Part shown: one piece after another, positions 1 to 11,705 of the stretch
How positions within the stretch are numbered: the stretch's first letter is position 1
How the letters are laid out: each line of letters starts with the position of its first letter
Assembly (NCBI GenBank): GCA_949987705.1
Contig: CATLJY010000847.1
Coordinates: 54,909 to 118,908, forward strand
Direction of reading: 5' to 3'
Origin: Thereva unica
Lineage: Eukaryota; Arthropoda; Insecta; Diptera; Therevidae
Length of the DNA: 64,000 nucleotides
Program-made: the position numbers and the translations under genes
Notes under the pieces: model-generated
Told to the model about the DNA's origin: nothing
The model's database searches: none
The model's input: the letters and a program-made list of their open reading frames with translations, nothing else

Positions 1-396
1 AATTGCGACTAATATTTTCGTTAAAAATCGAATTCTAAAGTTTATTATCATACATAATAAATATTAAATTCTTAAGTGTTATATTTTTCGAATAGATTTT
101 TATGACAGTTATTTAGAGCAAATAACTCTCATAAAAATTATTTTATTCTAAACAACATCGCCTTTCCATATATTGCTCCCTTTCTAACAGTTCTGTTAAG
201 GAGAGTATAGCTCTTACAGCGCCCTTATAGTTACCCTTGCAAAGAGAGCTAAGGTATTTTTATAAGACAAAAATAACTCTCATAATTGTGCCATTTAATT
301 CTCACAACGCACTCATAAAGCACTTGTAGTGTTCTATAAGAGTAAGTTATGAGAGTGATACTCTCTTAAAAAAGTCGAATATCCTCTCATAAGACA
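1..396. other. AT-rich flank with repeated ACTCTCATAA motifs
   Basis: No gene is visible. The 10-bp motif ACTCTCATAA appears near 125 and 276, and its inverted form TTATGAGAGT near 347. A CTCTCATAAGACACTAG segment follows near 384. This suggests the terminal part of a decayed inverted-repeat DNA element next to the transposase fragment, but the ends cannot be placed. Confidence 0.35.
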
Positions 397-1158
397 CTAG
401 TAGAGCCTTATGAGACGAATTTTGTTACTTGGGATGGACAGCTTCGTCGTCGTTATCTTCAACTCCTGCACAGCCACAATGCGCCCACTTACCGCAGGTC
501 TGGCAAGTGATCCATCGTTCAGTAGACTCCGAATACAACACTGACATAGACGGATACAACACTGACGTGATTTTGGCACAACTGAAACACCTGTCTCGTC
601 ACAATTATAAATTCTGTCTGGAGTAAAAGGGTGATCATCAAGCGCTTTTCCTAGCAGTTCGAAAAAATGTCCAACGGACACTCTGTTAAACCCAGCAGCA
701 CGAGCCGCTGATGTATTTTGCGGCTTTCGCAAGCTCTGGTCCGGATGGCGGTTTAAGAATCCTCGCAACCAGTCCTTACCAGCTTTTCCCTGCTCATTAT
801 TAAATTTATGTTGTTTGTGGTTACGAACTGCTAGCTCATACGCTAACTTCTGCAATTCCGAAGTTGACAAACCAAACAACCTTCCTTCCATTTCCTTGAA
901 ATAAGTGACAAGTTCTTGTTCTTCTTCTTCGGAAAAAACTGTTGAAATTGGACCCAAGGGAACCTTGACATTTTGGATACTATTTCCATTTTGTCTGGCT
1001 TGGTTAACTTTACGCTCGAGTGTGGTTTGAGGGACATTATAAATCTTGCTGGCTGATTTATAACCCTTTTTTCCATCTAAAACTTCTTGAACGGCTAATT
1101 TCATTTTTTCTTCACTCCACCCCCCTCTGTAAGTTTTCCTTTTGTAATTTCGAACCAT
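397..1158 (-). pseudogene. pogo/Tigger-like transposase, C-terminally truncated
   Basis: The reading frame starts at 1158 and encodes about 253 residues. The first ~60 residues form a Psq-type helix-turn-helix (SASKIYNVPQTTLERKV). Residues ~70-150 resemble the CENP-B/Tc5-type second DNA-binding domain (KDWLRGFLNRHP). Near residue 187 YNCDETGV supplies the first catalytic aspartate of a DDE superfamily nuclease. Homology stops after about VPKSRQ, and the rest reads through a short duplicated ATACAACACTGAC sequence, so the remaining catalytic aspartates are missing. Family transposases are usually 450-600 residues, so this is a dead half gene. It would have bound element ends and catalysed cut-and-paste transposition. 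Family assignment rests on recognised motifs. Confidence 0.8.
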
Positions 1159-1683
1159 AACCTTTAAAAATATATTAAATTAACCTAACTAGTAACATTT
1201 TTTTTTTCTATTAAATCGAGATCCGATTCAAGAAGTAATAAAAAAGCGGGTAAGATGGGGTACCTACCCTGTCTTACCCGCAAGTAGATACCCCATCTTT
1301 CCCAAACTACACTCCAAGTTTTAATAATTTTTTTGAGGTTATAAAACTAAGCATGCCGGAACGAGTTATTAAGTTTAGAATAGTAAAATAAACAAATATC
1401 AATAAAAAATATAAGGTAGATCTTGTACACCATATATTTAGTACCGTCACGCACTTAATAAACGTCAAAAATTAGATAAAACCACATCAAATTTGAAAAA
1501 CATTGAAAAACTACTTACCAAATGACAACGCGCACACCTTCGACCAAAATATCTTTGACACTGAAAACTACTTCAAAATGGCGTCAGAAGGCGTTAGGAG
1601 AACATTTCTAGCAACATCGCATCATCAGTTTTGTTAAGGTCCCCATCTTACCTCGCTACCCCGTCTTACCCCACCTTCCCCTA
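1159..1683 (-). repeat. 5' untranslated/terminal region of the Tigger-like element
   Basis: No ORF lies here. A near-palindrome at 1246-1281 pairs GGGTAAGATGGGGTACC with a TACCCTGTCTTACCC segment. Related blocks recur at 1291-1308 and 1639-1683, with alternating GGTAAGATGGGG and GGTAAGACGGGGT on the minus strand. Such G-rich terminal blocks are expected at the outer end of a Tigger-type element whose gene reads leftward, so 1683 is the likely outer terminus. The other terminus was not found. Confidence 0.5.
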
Positions 1684-3540
1684 CGTTAACATTAAACGGA
1701 AGACTTCAGGCTACCCAACAACAATGACGGATGGTAAAGCCCACACCTCGTGCCCCCAAGTAATTTGTAGCATGTTTGCTGATAGGTTTGCTGAAATTTA
1801 TAGCCCCTTGTCCAGCGCAGCACACGATGTAACTGACTCGCACACTCACACTTCCCTTTTCAATGGTATATCCCTTTCTGTTGATGAGATCATGGCGGGT
1901 CTGAACAATATTGATATCAAAAAAGGTAATGGTCCCGACAATCTCCCTCCTATTTTCCTGCAGCACTGCTCGCAACATATCGCGTTTTCCCTTTATCTCA
2001 TCTTTAACAAATCTTTATCGTTGGGAAAGTTTCCCAAGCTGTGGAAGAAATCCTACCTAACGCCAATCTATAAATCCGGTGACAAGCACTCGGTAGACAA
2101 CTATAGGGGCATTGCCATTTTATCATCAATTCCTAAGCTTTTTGAAAAACTTGTTCATGACAGGATTGCGCCTCTTATCGATCCATACCTAAACGAACAA
2201 CAACATGGGTTTCGGAAAGGACGTTCAACAACTTCTAACCTTATGGTCTTTATTTCCGAATTGCTATGCGGTATGGAGAGCGGCCATCAATTGGATGCTG
2301 TGTACACTGATTTCAGCAAGGCCTTCGATCGAGTGGACCACGCCATCCTAATCGCAAAACTATTAAAGTTTGGTATATCAGGTTCTGCCCTGGAATGGTT
2401 AAAATCATATCTGAACGGAAGAACACAAGTTATCAGATTCCAAGGATTTCTATCTAATGAGATCGAAGTAACCTCTGGCGTTCCTCAGGGCAGTCATCTC
2501 GGTCCCCTTCTCTTCAATATTTTCATCTCCGATCTATCCGAAAAATTAGCAAATACTCCACATCTCTTTTAAGCGGATGATCTCAAAATTTATAGTGTCA
2601 TTAAGACCCAAACTGATGCTGCCTTCTTGCAGACAAAGCTCAATGCCCTACACGACTGGTGCACCATAAACAAACTGCAACTTAACACCAGCAAATGTCA
2701 TGCAATTACCTTCTCCCACTTAAAAAACACACAGACCCATAACTATTATCTCAATGGCATAATGTTGAATCAGGTTGATCATATCGTAGATCTAGGCGTC
2801 GTCCTAGACAAAAAACTCAATTTCAACCTGCACTACGATAATATAACTGCCAGAACCAACAAACTTCTTGGTTTCATTAAGAGGAGAGCCAAAGAATTTG
2901 GTAATGTATGGGTCACCAAAACACTCTTCTGTTCTTTAGTCCGCCCTATCCTGGAATATGCGTGTCCTATCTGGGATCCTATATTCCAAGTGAGCACTAG
3001 GAGGATCGAATCCATTCAAAAGAGATTTCTTCTTTTTGCCCTGAGACATCTACACAACCCCCATGACTACCAAACCCTGCCGCACTACTTGGACAGGCTC
3101 AAAGTGCTTGATCTCATGCCGTTGTCTAGCAGGAGGAAACTGCTCATATCTTGCGTTGTCTTTGACGTCCTAAGTGGAAAGCTTAAAGTGCAGTTTCTGT
3201 CGGACAGAATCAAATTCAATGATGTAGTTCGACACACACGACACACTAAACTACTTAGGGAATATCCACACCGCACCGATTACGCAAGGATGCTGTATGG
3301 TTTTTAATAGCCATAGCTCCTCTTTCTCCCCTTCCCTAAACAAGGCATCCTATAAAAAAATACTCAAATCCCTACTAACATAACCCTTCTGACAATAGTA
3401 GGTTTTTAGTAGCTATCAGTAGTTATAGTAATATTATATTATATTATAAAAGATACACTATGTTTAATCTAAGTTAAGTACATATATGTATACCTAGTTT
3501 AAGTGTGCCTTGTTTGGCGAATAATAAATAAATAAATAAA
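1684..3540 (+). mobile_element. 5'-truncated Jockey/CR1-group non-LTR retrotransposon
   Basis: The element begins inside the linker before reverse transcriptase and ends in a run of AATAA/ATAAATAA units at 3522-3540, the usual simple tail of Jockey-group elements. It abuts the Tigger terminus at its 5' side and the 3538-4994 repeat at its 3' side. The endonuclease part is absent, as expected from 5' truncation during target-primed reverse transcription or from disruption by the Tigger insertion. No target duplication was found. Confidence 0.75.
1690..3307 (+). pseudogene. reverse transcriptase of non-LTR element, one internal stop
   Basis: One reading frame runs through with a single stop. 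Recognisable blocks are KGNGPDNLPP, NYRGIAILSS, HGFRKGRSTT, TDFSKAFDRVDH (catalytic Asp) and SGVPQGSHLGPLLF. The stop TAA at 2570-2572 falls exactly where the residue before the catalytic ADD would be. The frame then resumes with ADDLKIYS and continues through the thumb and the C-terminal Jockey-type region ending at 3307. The expected product copies element RNA onto nicked chromosomal DNA. The fragment lacks endonuclease and is interrupted in the active-site box, so it is inactive. Confidence 0.85.
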
Positions 3541-4994
3541 CTAGTTGGGATGTGGGTTTGACCCCTTCGGTCCACACGATTAACTTCCCAGTATGATGAA
3601 CGAAGATGGAATAAACTGACTTCTTACAAAATAGTTATACGTTTAGCACTAGTGGAATATTGATGACAGAACTGATGACAAAGCAATTCTGAGAGAATCT
3701 AGTTCAAATAACTATAATAGTGGTAAATCAACAAGATTTTTCTAGAGAATTTGTTTTTCCTGAACGTTAGCAAACAAACATTTCCTCCGTATTTCGTTCG
3801 CTGCACTAAAGCGGGTGTTCAAATTCGTATTGAGCGTGCTGAAGCGCCGTTGACGAGCTGAGAAGCGAATGACTTCATTTGGATATTCCAAAGCTTTCCG
3901 GAGATATTAGCAAAACTGTAAGTGTTAAGTACTTGTCAAACTTGACCAAAAAGAACAAATTTTATGGTAACTACTGGAAATCCCGGGATGAACCGCAATT
4001 TCCTGAAACTGTATCACGCGTAGAAAACAATTCCCCGTCAAAAAGTGCTAATCCAAGGTTTGAAAATTCGCGCTGTTTGTAAAGGGTAACGAAATTTTTG
4101 CACGATTTTAAAGGTTGTCGGATTTTGAAAAGTGATGTTTTGTTCGAAGGCTATCTCTGTGCAGAACTTAAAAAAGATCACTTCGTTTAGAACGGGTCTC
4201 ATTCCATCGAGTTTATTAGATATGTATTAGCAAAACTTGCCTTCTGACAATTAGCCGAAGTTTTTCTATTTAAACAAAAAAGGCCCGACCGAATATTATG
4301 AAATTTTTTCAGAGCATTTCTTCATTAATATTATTTTTTCGGCACCTCAATGAAGTCGATATAGTTTTTAGTTCGTGCGGTATCGTGCAGGTACAAAAAT
4401 CATAAACGTCGTTTAAACAAAAACAAAAACGGTTAGACCGAATTTTATGAAAATCTTTTCAGATCATATTTTGGTTAATACTCTTCGAACGGCACGTCAA
4501 CTAAGTCGATATCTTTTATAGTTCGCGCACTATCGTGCAGGTACATAAATCACTTATGTCATTTAAACCAAAAAACCCCTCTACCAAATATTATAAAAAT
4601 CTTTTCAGATTATATTGTCGCTAATACGCTTCGAACCGCCTCAAGTAAGTCAATATCTGTCGTGGTTCGGGCGACATCGTGCAGGTACAAAAATCACTTA
4701 CGCCGCTTAAACAAAAAAACGGCTCGACCGAATTTTATGAAAATCTTTTCAGATCATATTTCGGTTAATACGCTTCGAACGACACCCCAACGAAGTCGAT
4801 ATCAGTTTTGGTTCGCGCGGTATCGTGCAGGAAAAAATGACCACATCCGTACGCACATACACACACACACATACTTCCTCCCAATTTTTTGCTTAAAATG
4901 CTCCTGGGACCTTGAAAGATGAAAATACGTTGAAATTTTCGATTTCGATTTTCGGACCGATTACAATAACTTCCTATACTGGGAAGTTAATAAA
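3538..4994. repeat. unclassified interspersed repeat, copy A, with ~146-bp minisatellite
   Basis: This begins with a stretch near 3538-3580 shared with a second copy at 62335 and ends with ATACTGGGAAGTTAAT, also shared. TTAACTTCCCAGTAT near 3582 and ATACTGGGAAGTTAA near 4976 are inverted repeats bounded by TTAA. The interior from about 4341 holds four imperfect units of 145-150 bp, each with a GTGCAGGTACAAAAATCA core and a CTTCGAACGGCAC block. A (CA)n run lies near 4855-4872. The first 40 bp contain a GGTTTGACCCC segment resembling a polymerase III B box. No coding capacity was recognised. Confidence 0.7.
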
Positions 4995-5330
4995 TAATTG
5001 ATCCTAACACATTAATTAAACCTCTTTTCTGTCTGATTTTAGGCACCAGAGATACTGTTATGATATCCATAACGATATCCATAATATGTTCAATCTCGAA
5101 CACATTAATACTCCTAATTTCCTTGAAATCAAACTCTTAGAAAACACATTCCCAATAGTCAACAAAAATTATCAAAAATTCCTCTTGAAACAAAATCTCA
5201 AATTTCAAGACTTGTAAATTCTTTGTTCAAATGCAACGCTAAATTCAAACCCTTAAAATTGCATAGTCATCATAAAATCCTAAATTTATGATAACCACAG
5301 CGCGCATGTGCAGCCACACATGTGAAAATC
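4991..5330. repeat. ~335-bp direct duplication, left copy
   Basis: This segment, from TAAATAATTGATCC to ACATGTGAAAATC, is repeated almost unchanged at 5367-5700. The left copy has an extra 8 bp (CTCAAATT) and a C where the right copy has G near position 5095. No coding function was seen. Confidence 0.85.
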
Positions 5331-5366
5331 CTTGCCTTGTTTGGCGAATAATAAATTAATAAATAA
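5331..5366 (+). mobile_element. minimal (36-bp) non-LTR retrotransposon tail
   Basis: The sequence CCTTGTTTGGCGAATAATAA followed by AATAAATAAATAAA matches the last ~35 bp of the element ending at 3540. It sits exactly between the two duplicated ~335-bp segments. The simplest reading is an extremely 5'-truncated insertion of the same Jockey-group family. Confidence 0.65.
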
Positions 5367-5700
5367 ATAAATAATTGATCCTAACACATTAATTAAACCT
5401 CTTTTCTGTCTGATTTTAGGCACCAGAGATACTGTTATGATATCCATAACGATATCCATAATATGTTCAATCTGGAACACATTAATACTCCTAATTTCCT
5501 TGAAATCAAACTCTTAGAAAACACATTCCCAATAGTCAACAAAAATTATCAAAAATTCCTCTTGAAACAAAATTTCAAGACTTGTAAATTCTTTGTTCAA
5601 ATGCAACGCTAAATTCAAACCCTTAAAATTGCATAGTCATCATAAAATCCTAAATTTATGATAACCACAGCGCGCATGTGCAGCCACACATGTGAAAATC
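5367..5700. repeat. ~335-bp direct duplication, right copy
   Basis: Second copy of the 4991-5330 segment, lacking the 8-bp CTCAAATT block. The duplicate starts immediately after the ATAAATAAATAA tail. Confidence 0.85.
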
Positions 5701-6328
5701 GTAAACCGTATCAGGTTACAATGCCTCTAAGAGTTTCAACGTATATTTCAAGATAACCAACGGCGTGGGTTATTTTGCTGATAAAGCACGGCTTCCCTAT
5801 GTTAGCTGGAAGAAAAGAGATTTAACCAAGTTGAGTTTCGTTAGGACCTTCATTCCGAGCAGTTCGGAATTAATTCACTCCGTTGAGTTAGTTCGGTAAT
5901 GATTATTGTTTCTTTTACTTTTTGTCTCAAATAGTAAATCTCAAAGTTTAATCGCAAATTAATTAATTCACTCCGTTCAGTTAGTTCGGTTAGTTCATTA
6001 TTGTTTCTTTTGCTTTTGTGTTGAGATCAATGTAAATCTCAAAGTTTAATCTTAAATTTATTAATTCATTCCGTTCAGTTCGGTGATCTTTTACTTAGAA
6101 CTTTCTTACTTATTTAATTACATCATTGATTGATTACGTTTACGTTTATATTTATGTCGTTATGTCGTAACATCTTTTTGAAGTTTTGAATAAAACATTT
6201 GTTATTGTGTACTTCGTACGTTTATTATTGAACTCTTCAAGAAAAATTTAAGTGTTCTATACTGAAACTCCCCGCGGCCGCTCTTCTCCTAAAGTAGGAA
6301 AGCACGGCGGTTCACGGTTTATAACATT
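5701..6328 (+). repeat. putative 5' LTR of a Ty3/gypsy-type element
   Basis: Noncoding sequence lying directly before a TGG-type primer-binding site and an LTR-retrotransposon gag. It contains three imperfect repeats of roughly 90 bp that begin with AATTCACTCCGTT-like blocks near 5870, 5964 and 6063, and an AATAAA near 6190. No second LTR was found downstream, so both boundaries are inferred. Confidence 0.45.
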
Positions 6329-6346
6329 TGGTGGCAGCGGTGGGAT
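6329..6346 (+). promoter_or_regulatory. putative primer-binding site
   Basis: TGGTGGCAGCGGTGGGAT begins with TGG, as expected for complementarity to the CCA end of a tRNA, and lies just downstream of the presumed LTR and upstream of gag. The tRNA species was not identified. Confidence 0.5.
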
Positions 6347-6358
6347 GAACGAACATCC

Positions 6359-6575
6359 TTAAATCACAACTCACCTTGCAGAGGTACCTGCATCCGCAGA
6401 GGATCCTGCATATAATTCAACTTTAAATCACAACTCTCCTTGCAGAGGTACCTGCATCCGCAGAGGATCCTGCATATAATTCAACTTTAGATTACAACTC
6501 ACCTTTCAGAGGTACCTGCACCCGCAGAGGATCCTGCAAATAACTCAACTTTAACTTACAACGCATCTTGTAGAG
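6359..6575 (+). repeat. 62-bp tandem repeat in retroelement leader
   Basis: Three and a partial fourth copy of a 62-bp unit occur (starts near 6359, 6421, 6483). Each has a GCAGAGGTACCTGCATCCGC core followed by AGAGGATCCTGCA. The units decay to the right. They lie in the leader between primer-binding site and gag. Confidence 0.85.
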
Positions 6576-7271
6576 GCGATTCTTTAAAACTTTAAAAACC
6601 CAGCGAAGGCACATCGAAGACTCAGCTTCATCAAACGGACATTGGTGGTGCATCAAGCAACCGCCGTTAGCAAGTAAGTGCTCTTTGCTAAATTTCCCTT
6701 TTTACTTTAAATAAAATAATCAATTGAAAATAAAAATATTAAAGAAAGTTTGACACCTAATAGTGATTTAAAAGTGCATTCAAAAAACTATAAAGATTTT
6801 AAAGAAAAATAAAACTTGAGACTTCGACAGTGTAAACGAAGAAATTTCTTTTTTGCTCCTTTTCCTGAGACTTTTCGATTTAGCGATATTTTTTTCTCTG
6901 AGGCGATCACAACATTAATTTGATCACAAAAAACTACCTTTCGTTTAAGTGTGTCACCCATTTATGTAGTTTCTTTCGAAGCATATAAAAGCCGAAAAAG
7001 GCTCTTTTTATTACGATCCTTTATAAATCCTTGGCGATACGAACAATGTTTTGGTGATTTTTTTTTCTAATCTCAGGTGCTCTGTTCTTATGTGTTAACA
7101 CGCCCAGTTGCTATGGAGAACAAAACAAAAACGTGAAAAGGAAGATTTTCCCAAATTTGTTTTAAAAAGTTTACTAGATCGATCCCCGACTTACACTCGA
7201 TCTAGAGCAAGAGCCCTTTCTGAAATTCGACGCCTATTTAAAGAATTACCTTTTTTAACTGTGAAACAAAG

Positions 7272-8101
7272 ATGGAAGTGCAAGTAAAGCTATCCGATAT
7301 ACATAGTTTAGTACCCTCTTTCAATGGAAACCCTGCCGATCTCCCCAAATTCCTCACGTGTTGCGATTTAATATTTACCTCTTCGACATCGGAAGCAGAC
7401 GCAAAATTGTTTCTAAATGTTATAAAACCCCGTCTGGAAGGACCTGCGTTCGAGCTAATTGAATATCAAACATATAATACATGGAACCAATTAAAAGGGG
7501 ATTTAAAAGCAAACTTCAAGGAAGCAAAATCACGTTCCTTGATTCAAAATGAATTACGCAAAGTTGTACAAGGGCCTAGAGAAACTGTGCAAGAATACGG
7601 ACAGCGTCTTTCTCAAATGTTAACTTCACTAACTTCACTTACTCCACTGTACCAGATGCAGGTGCACGAACGTATTTAATACAAGAAAACAATGATTTGA
7701 CGGTTCGAACTTTTGAAGACGGCATTTTGAGTAATAATCTAAAAATATTAGTAAAAGCCAAAGGCGAAACTACACTTCGCGACTCTATCACATATGCAGT
7801 CGATCAGAGTCTGCGTATGCCCTCGTACTCCTACCCAAACAAAAACAATGCAAACGCTTCGAAATCACTGCCTATCTGTTCCTTCTGTAAAAAAAAGGGA
7901 CACACACAAGACAACTGCTACAATAGATTAAATAGGTTGCACTTCACTCCTCGACCCCAAAACCAGATGATATGCTCCTACTGCCAAAAACCAAACCACT
8001 CTTACGCCAACTGTCGGTCAAGGTTATCGCAGAATGGGCAGCCAAGGTTTAATGGTAACGATAGACAACCTCCGCCTAGACAAAACTTTCATTTGTCATG
8101 A
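7272..8101 (+). pseudogene. Ty3/gypsy gag with two zinc knuckles, frameshifted
   Basis: The frame from 7272 encodes ~135 capsid-like residues (PSFNGNPADLPKFL, and later a retroviral gag helix pattern). It stops at 7679 after a frameshift near 7650-7665. The second frame continues to 8101 and carries two CCHC zinc knuckles, CSFCKKKGHTQDNC and CSYCQKPNHSYANC, that would bind genomic RNA. Weak homology-like sequence continues to ~8325 and then stops. No protease, RT or integrase follows, so this is a gag-only relic. The knuckle pair and position after LTR and primer site make the gag call secure; the clade is not. Confidence 0.8.
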
Positions 8102-9100
8102 AACCCGAGTGTCCGACAAAATAACTCTGCTAACGGATGGAGACAAGCAGAAGAACAGGGACAAAGGGTACAATACGTACAAAGACGGCCCAGGGTACAC
8201 TACTCCAATGATACCATGGTAGAAATCCCTGCCAGGAATGACATCGAGTCGGAAAACGGGGAAACTCGGGAGGAATTGGTCGGCCATCCTTCTCGCATCC
8301 AAGTAGCAGCCGACATAAGCGGAAATTAGCAAGCAGTTGCTCCAATTCCCGCATTATAATCAAAATTTCAACACTAATGCAGAAACAACAGCAACAGCTT
8401 CGATTTTATGTGGAAAGCGGTAACCAAAGCTAAAATCAGCACTAAAATAACATTTCTCTTTTACATTAGCTTGGCTCTGTATACCATGAGGATTCAGTAT
8501 AACATCATAAAACTCCGCTTGATGTTCCTTAAGTTTAACTCTTTTCTTTAAAAGAAAGATACAAACTGATTATTTGGTATTATTAAATAAATGAAATGAT
8601 TATTGAAAATTATTTTCCGTTACTCAATCACCCCTACATAAATTATTCTAACACCCAACATAAAAGATTGCTGCCAACCGAGGAGTTATCCTTCGAAATT
8701 GTCTACTTCAACGTGCTCAAAATACAACATTTTCACGAGCGAAATCCACAAGTATATCAAAGTGACACGTTTCAAAGCTGATGGGTTTTTTTGTGGAGTA
8801 TTTTGTGGGGATCTGTACTGTTTCGAAGAATAAGGAATCTGTGACCTTTTTTTTTACAGCTTAACGAAAAGTTATGACTTTGGTAATAAGACAAATTCTT
8901 CTATTACCAAGTATGCGAGTATTTTTTTTAAATAATACTGGGATCAAAATATTAAAAGGCTTCTTTAATTAAGAGGTACTTTATTTCCGTTTTACTCTAG
9001 CGAGATTAACAAAATGACTGTATGAATGCTCGACTCAAACTGAACAAAATGACTGTATGAATGCTCGACTCAAACTGAACCTTTAATACAATAATAAGAA
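8102..9100. other. decayed sequence with no recognisable gene
   Basis: Only short shadow frames occur. The retroelement homology fades by ~8330. A perfect 35-bp tandem duplication (AACAAAATGACTGTATGAAT...) occupies 9008-9077, directly before the next MITE. Confidence 0.5.
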
Positions 9101-9103
9101 TAA

Positions 9104-9631
9104 AGGCGCGTTTCCAATACAGCGTGGAGCATCACGTTATTTGGTATCTCTACGTTTCACATGACAGCATCGTATTTTTTTCTCTTTCAAAATTTCACAT
9201 TGCCGCTGGACGCTAGCGCAAAAGTTGGTTCTAGTTCTACTTTCGCGTTGGCAACTGCGAAAGCTTTCGAAATTTTAGCTGCACCTATTTGACACAAGAT
9301 GGTGCAAAGGCGCAATGTTCTTGTTGAATGAAGAAATTAGCAAAAAAAACTAATTAAACGGATTTTATTCAATTCTGTATTTCATAATTTGGTAAAAGAA
9401 AATTTAATATTGGAAAAGTTATTATTATTTCAGCTATTATTTATTACTGAAACTTGTATTTTCGAAAAAGCTGTATTGTGCATTTCGAATTATTGTTAAA
9501 CATTTGACAGTTAAATTATTTGAAAAATATTATAATTTCGAAAAAGCTGACTTGCTCCGACCAACTTTGAGCTGCTATTTGAAACAGGGCTACGCTGACG
9601 TTGCGCTGAAAGCTGTATTGGAAACGCGCCT
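9104..9631. mobile_element. 528-bp MITE with TAA target duplication
   Basis: The ends are inverted copies of AGGCGCGTTTCCAATACAGC, and a TAA lies on each side (9101-9103 and 9632-9634). A 3-bp TWA duplication and short length fit the PIF/Harbinger-type non-autonomous class. No ORF of note is inside. Confidence 0.75.
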
Positions 9632-9647
9632 TAATGCATACAATAAA

Positions 9648-11697
9648 TAGTCCAGGAGAGATAGCGAAAAAGTAGTTAAAAGTTGAAATAAATCTACCCT
9701 GCGATTTCTTGACGCTATAATTAAGAGAAAAATCGTAGGAATTCAATGAATGTGTTTTGGATAAAAATGGTCCAGGGCAACAGGTGGTAAAAAGCTAATA
9801 AAAGGAGCGAAAACGCGTTTTTTCACGTTTTGGGTACGAAAAATATGTTGTTTTGGAAAACAAAAAATACTACATAATAGTGCTTAAAAAGACGAAAATT
9901 ATTAGTTTTGGACCATTGAAATCGGTCACCAGGTTTTTGCAGAAAAATTCAAAAACCATTAAAAATGGCAGTTTTTTGACATTTAATCATAGGGAGTGTA
10001 ATTATCGTAGAACCTTGTGGCAGGGCTTAAATTGTGGCCACTGATGGTGCCTACCTACAATAAAAATTTCATGACAAAATAATGGTAACTTTTCGAGTAA
10101 ATCTCAAAAATGTAAAAACACCTGTTTCACAAACAAAGGTTGAACAAGGCCCACAATGGTCCTAGAAATTTTTTGTTTGGCATTTTGGCTCGCAAAGGTT
10201 TGCCTTACAACCTCATTTTCATGAAATGTATCTAAAGTTTGATTTAACACCTTAAAAACACGATTAAAAACCACCCTTTTTCCAGTTTTTTTGAATGAAA
10301 AGCTTTTCTTTTGAGCTTTCTTCGTGAGCTCTTTGAGCTTTTTCTTAAAAACAAACAAAAACTGCGGTTTTTCAACACTATAATTAAGAGAAAAATCGTA
10401 GGAATTATATGAATATGTTTCGAATAAAATTGGACCTGTAGAACAGGTGAAAAACAAACTAATAAAACTGTCGAAAAACGATTTTCAAGAAAAAGCTCAA
10501 AAGTAAAGTTTTTAATTCAAAAAACTGGAAAAAGGGTGGTTTTTAATCGTGTTTTTAAGGTGTTAAATCAAACTATAGATACATTTCATGAAAATGAGGT
10601 TGTAGAGCAAACCTTTGCGAGCCAAAATGCCAAACAAAAAATTTCTAGGACCATTGTGGGCCTTGTTCAACCTTTTTTTGTGAAATAGGTGTTTTTACAT
10701 TTTTGAGATTTAGGCCGCTATTACATTAGGATGCCATGGCAGCGCAGCCAGCAACGTAACTATGGCTACATCAAATTTTACAAGTTGCCAAATGCAGCGG
10801 CCAATGTGAGATGCCAATGTCAGATGTTATTTTTAAAATGGAAATCGAAGAAAAAATGTTGTTGTATTTGTGTCGCAAAAAGACATCAGAGGTTTGAAAA
10901 AGAATAAAAGGCGCTATTGGGTACACCCTATTTCTTTTTAACCCTATCTGAATATTCCTCTGAGGAAAATCGCCGGTCTGCTTTTAAAATAAATCTTTCC
11001 GTATCGAAAAGTTCCATTCCAACAAAACAATAAAAACAAATAAAATACGGAAAGTTACAGCTAATCAGAGTAAAAAAATTCACCGGCGACGTAACCAAAT
11101 AGATCTGGGATGTGTGAACGCTATGGCCACGCTTCCATTCTGGTTACGTGGCCAGGCCGTCGCCAGGTCTAATACTCATAATGCAAATGTACATATTCCA
11201 GATGGCTACGTTGCTGGCTACGCTGCCATGGCATCCTAATGTAATAGCGGCCTTACTCGAAAAGTTACCATTATTTTGTCATGAAATTTTTATTGTAGGT
11301 AGGCACCATCAGTGGCCACAATTTAAGCCCTGCCACAAGGTTCTACGATAATTACACTCCCTATAATTAAATGTCAAAAAACGGCCATTTTTAATGGTTT
11401 TTGAATTTTTCTGCAAAAACCCGTTGACCGATTTCAATGGTCCAAAACTAATAATTTTCGTCTTTTTAAGCACTATTATGTAGTATTTTTTGTTTTCCAA
11501 AACAACATATTTTTCGTACCCAAAACGTGAAAAAACGCGTTTTCGCTCCTTTTATTAGCTTTTTACCACCTGTTTTGCCCTGGACCAATTTTATCCAAAA
11601 CACATTCATTGAATTCCTACGATTTTTCTCTTAATTATAGCGTCAAGAAATCGCAGGGTAGATTTATTTCAACTTTTTTTCTATTTTTCCTGGACTA
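9648..11697. mobile_element. large nested foldback element (~2.05 kb)
   Basis: The outer arms 9648-10103 and 11256-11697 are near-identical inverted copies beginning TAGTCCAGG and ending CCTGGACTA. Inside them lies a second inverted pair, about 10099-10280 against 10525-10708, with an intervening segment that repeats part of the outer arm (AATTAAGAGAAAAATCGTAG). A 540-bp MITE has landed in the right inner/outer junction. Small open frames in the arms are antisense mirrors of each other and not credible genes. Confidence 0.8.
10713..11252. mobile_element. 540-bp MITE with TTA target duplication
   Basis: Terminal inverted repeats of about 47 bp start GGCCGCTATTACATTAGG. TTA flanks both ends (10710-10712 and 11253-11255). 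The uninterrupted target is preserved in the opposite foldback arm near 10095, where GAGTAAATCTC is continuous, which confirms the insertion. This is likely a PIF/Harbinger-type non-autonomous element. Confidence 0.85.
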
Positions 11698-11705
11698 AAA
11701 TTAGT

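Noticed and set aside
1246..1281. Rho-independent terminator-like hairpin
   Set aside because: This is a eukaryotic transposon terminal-repeat block, not a bacterial terminator.
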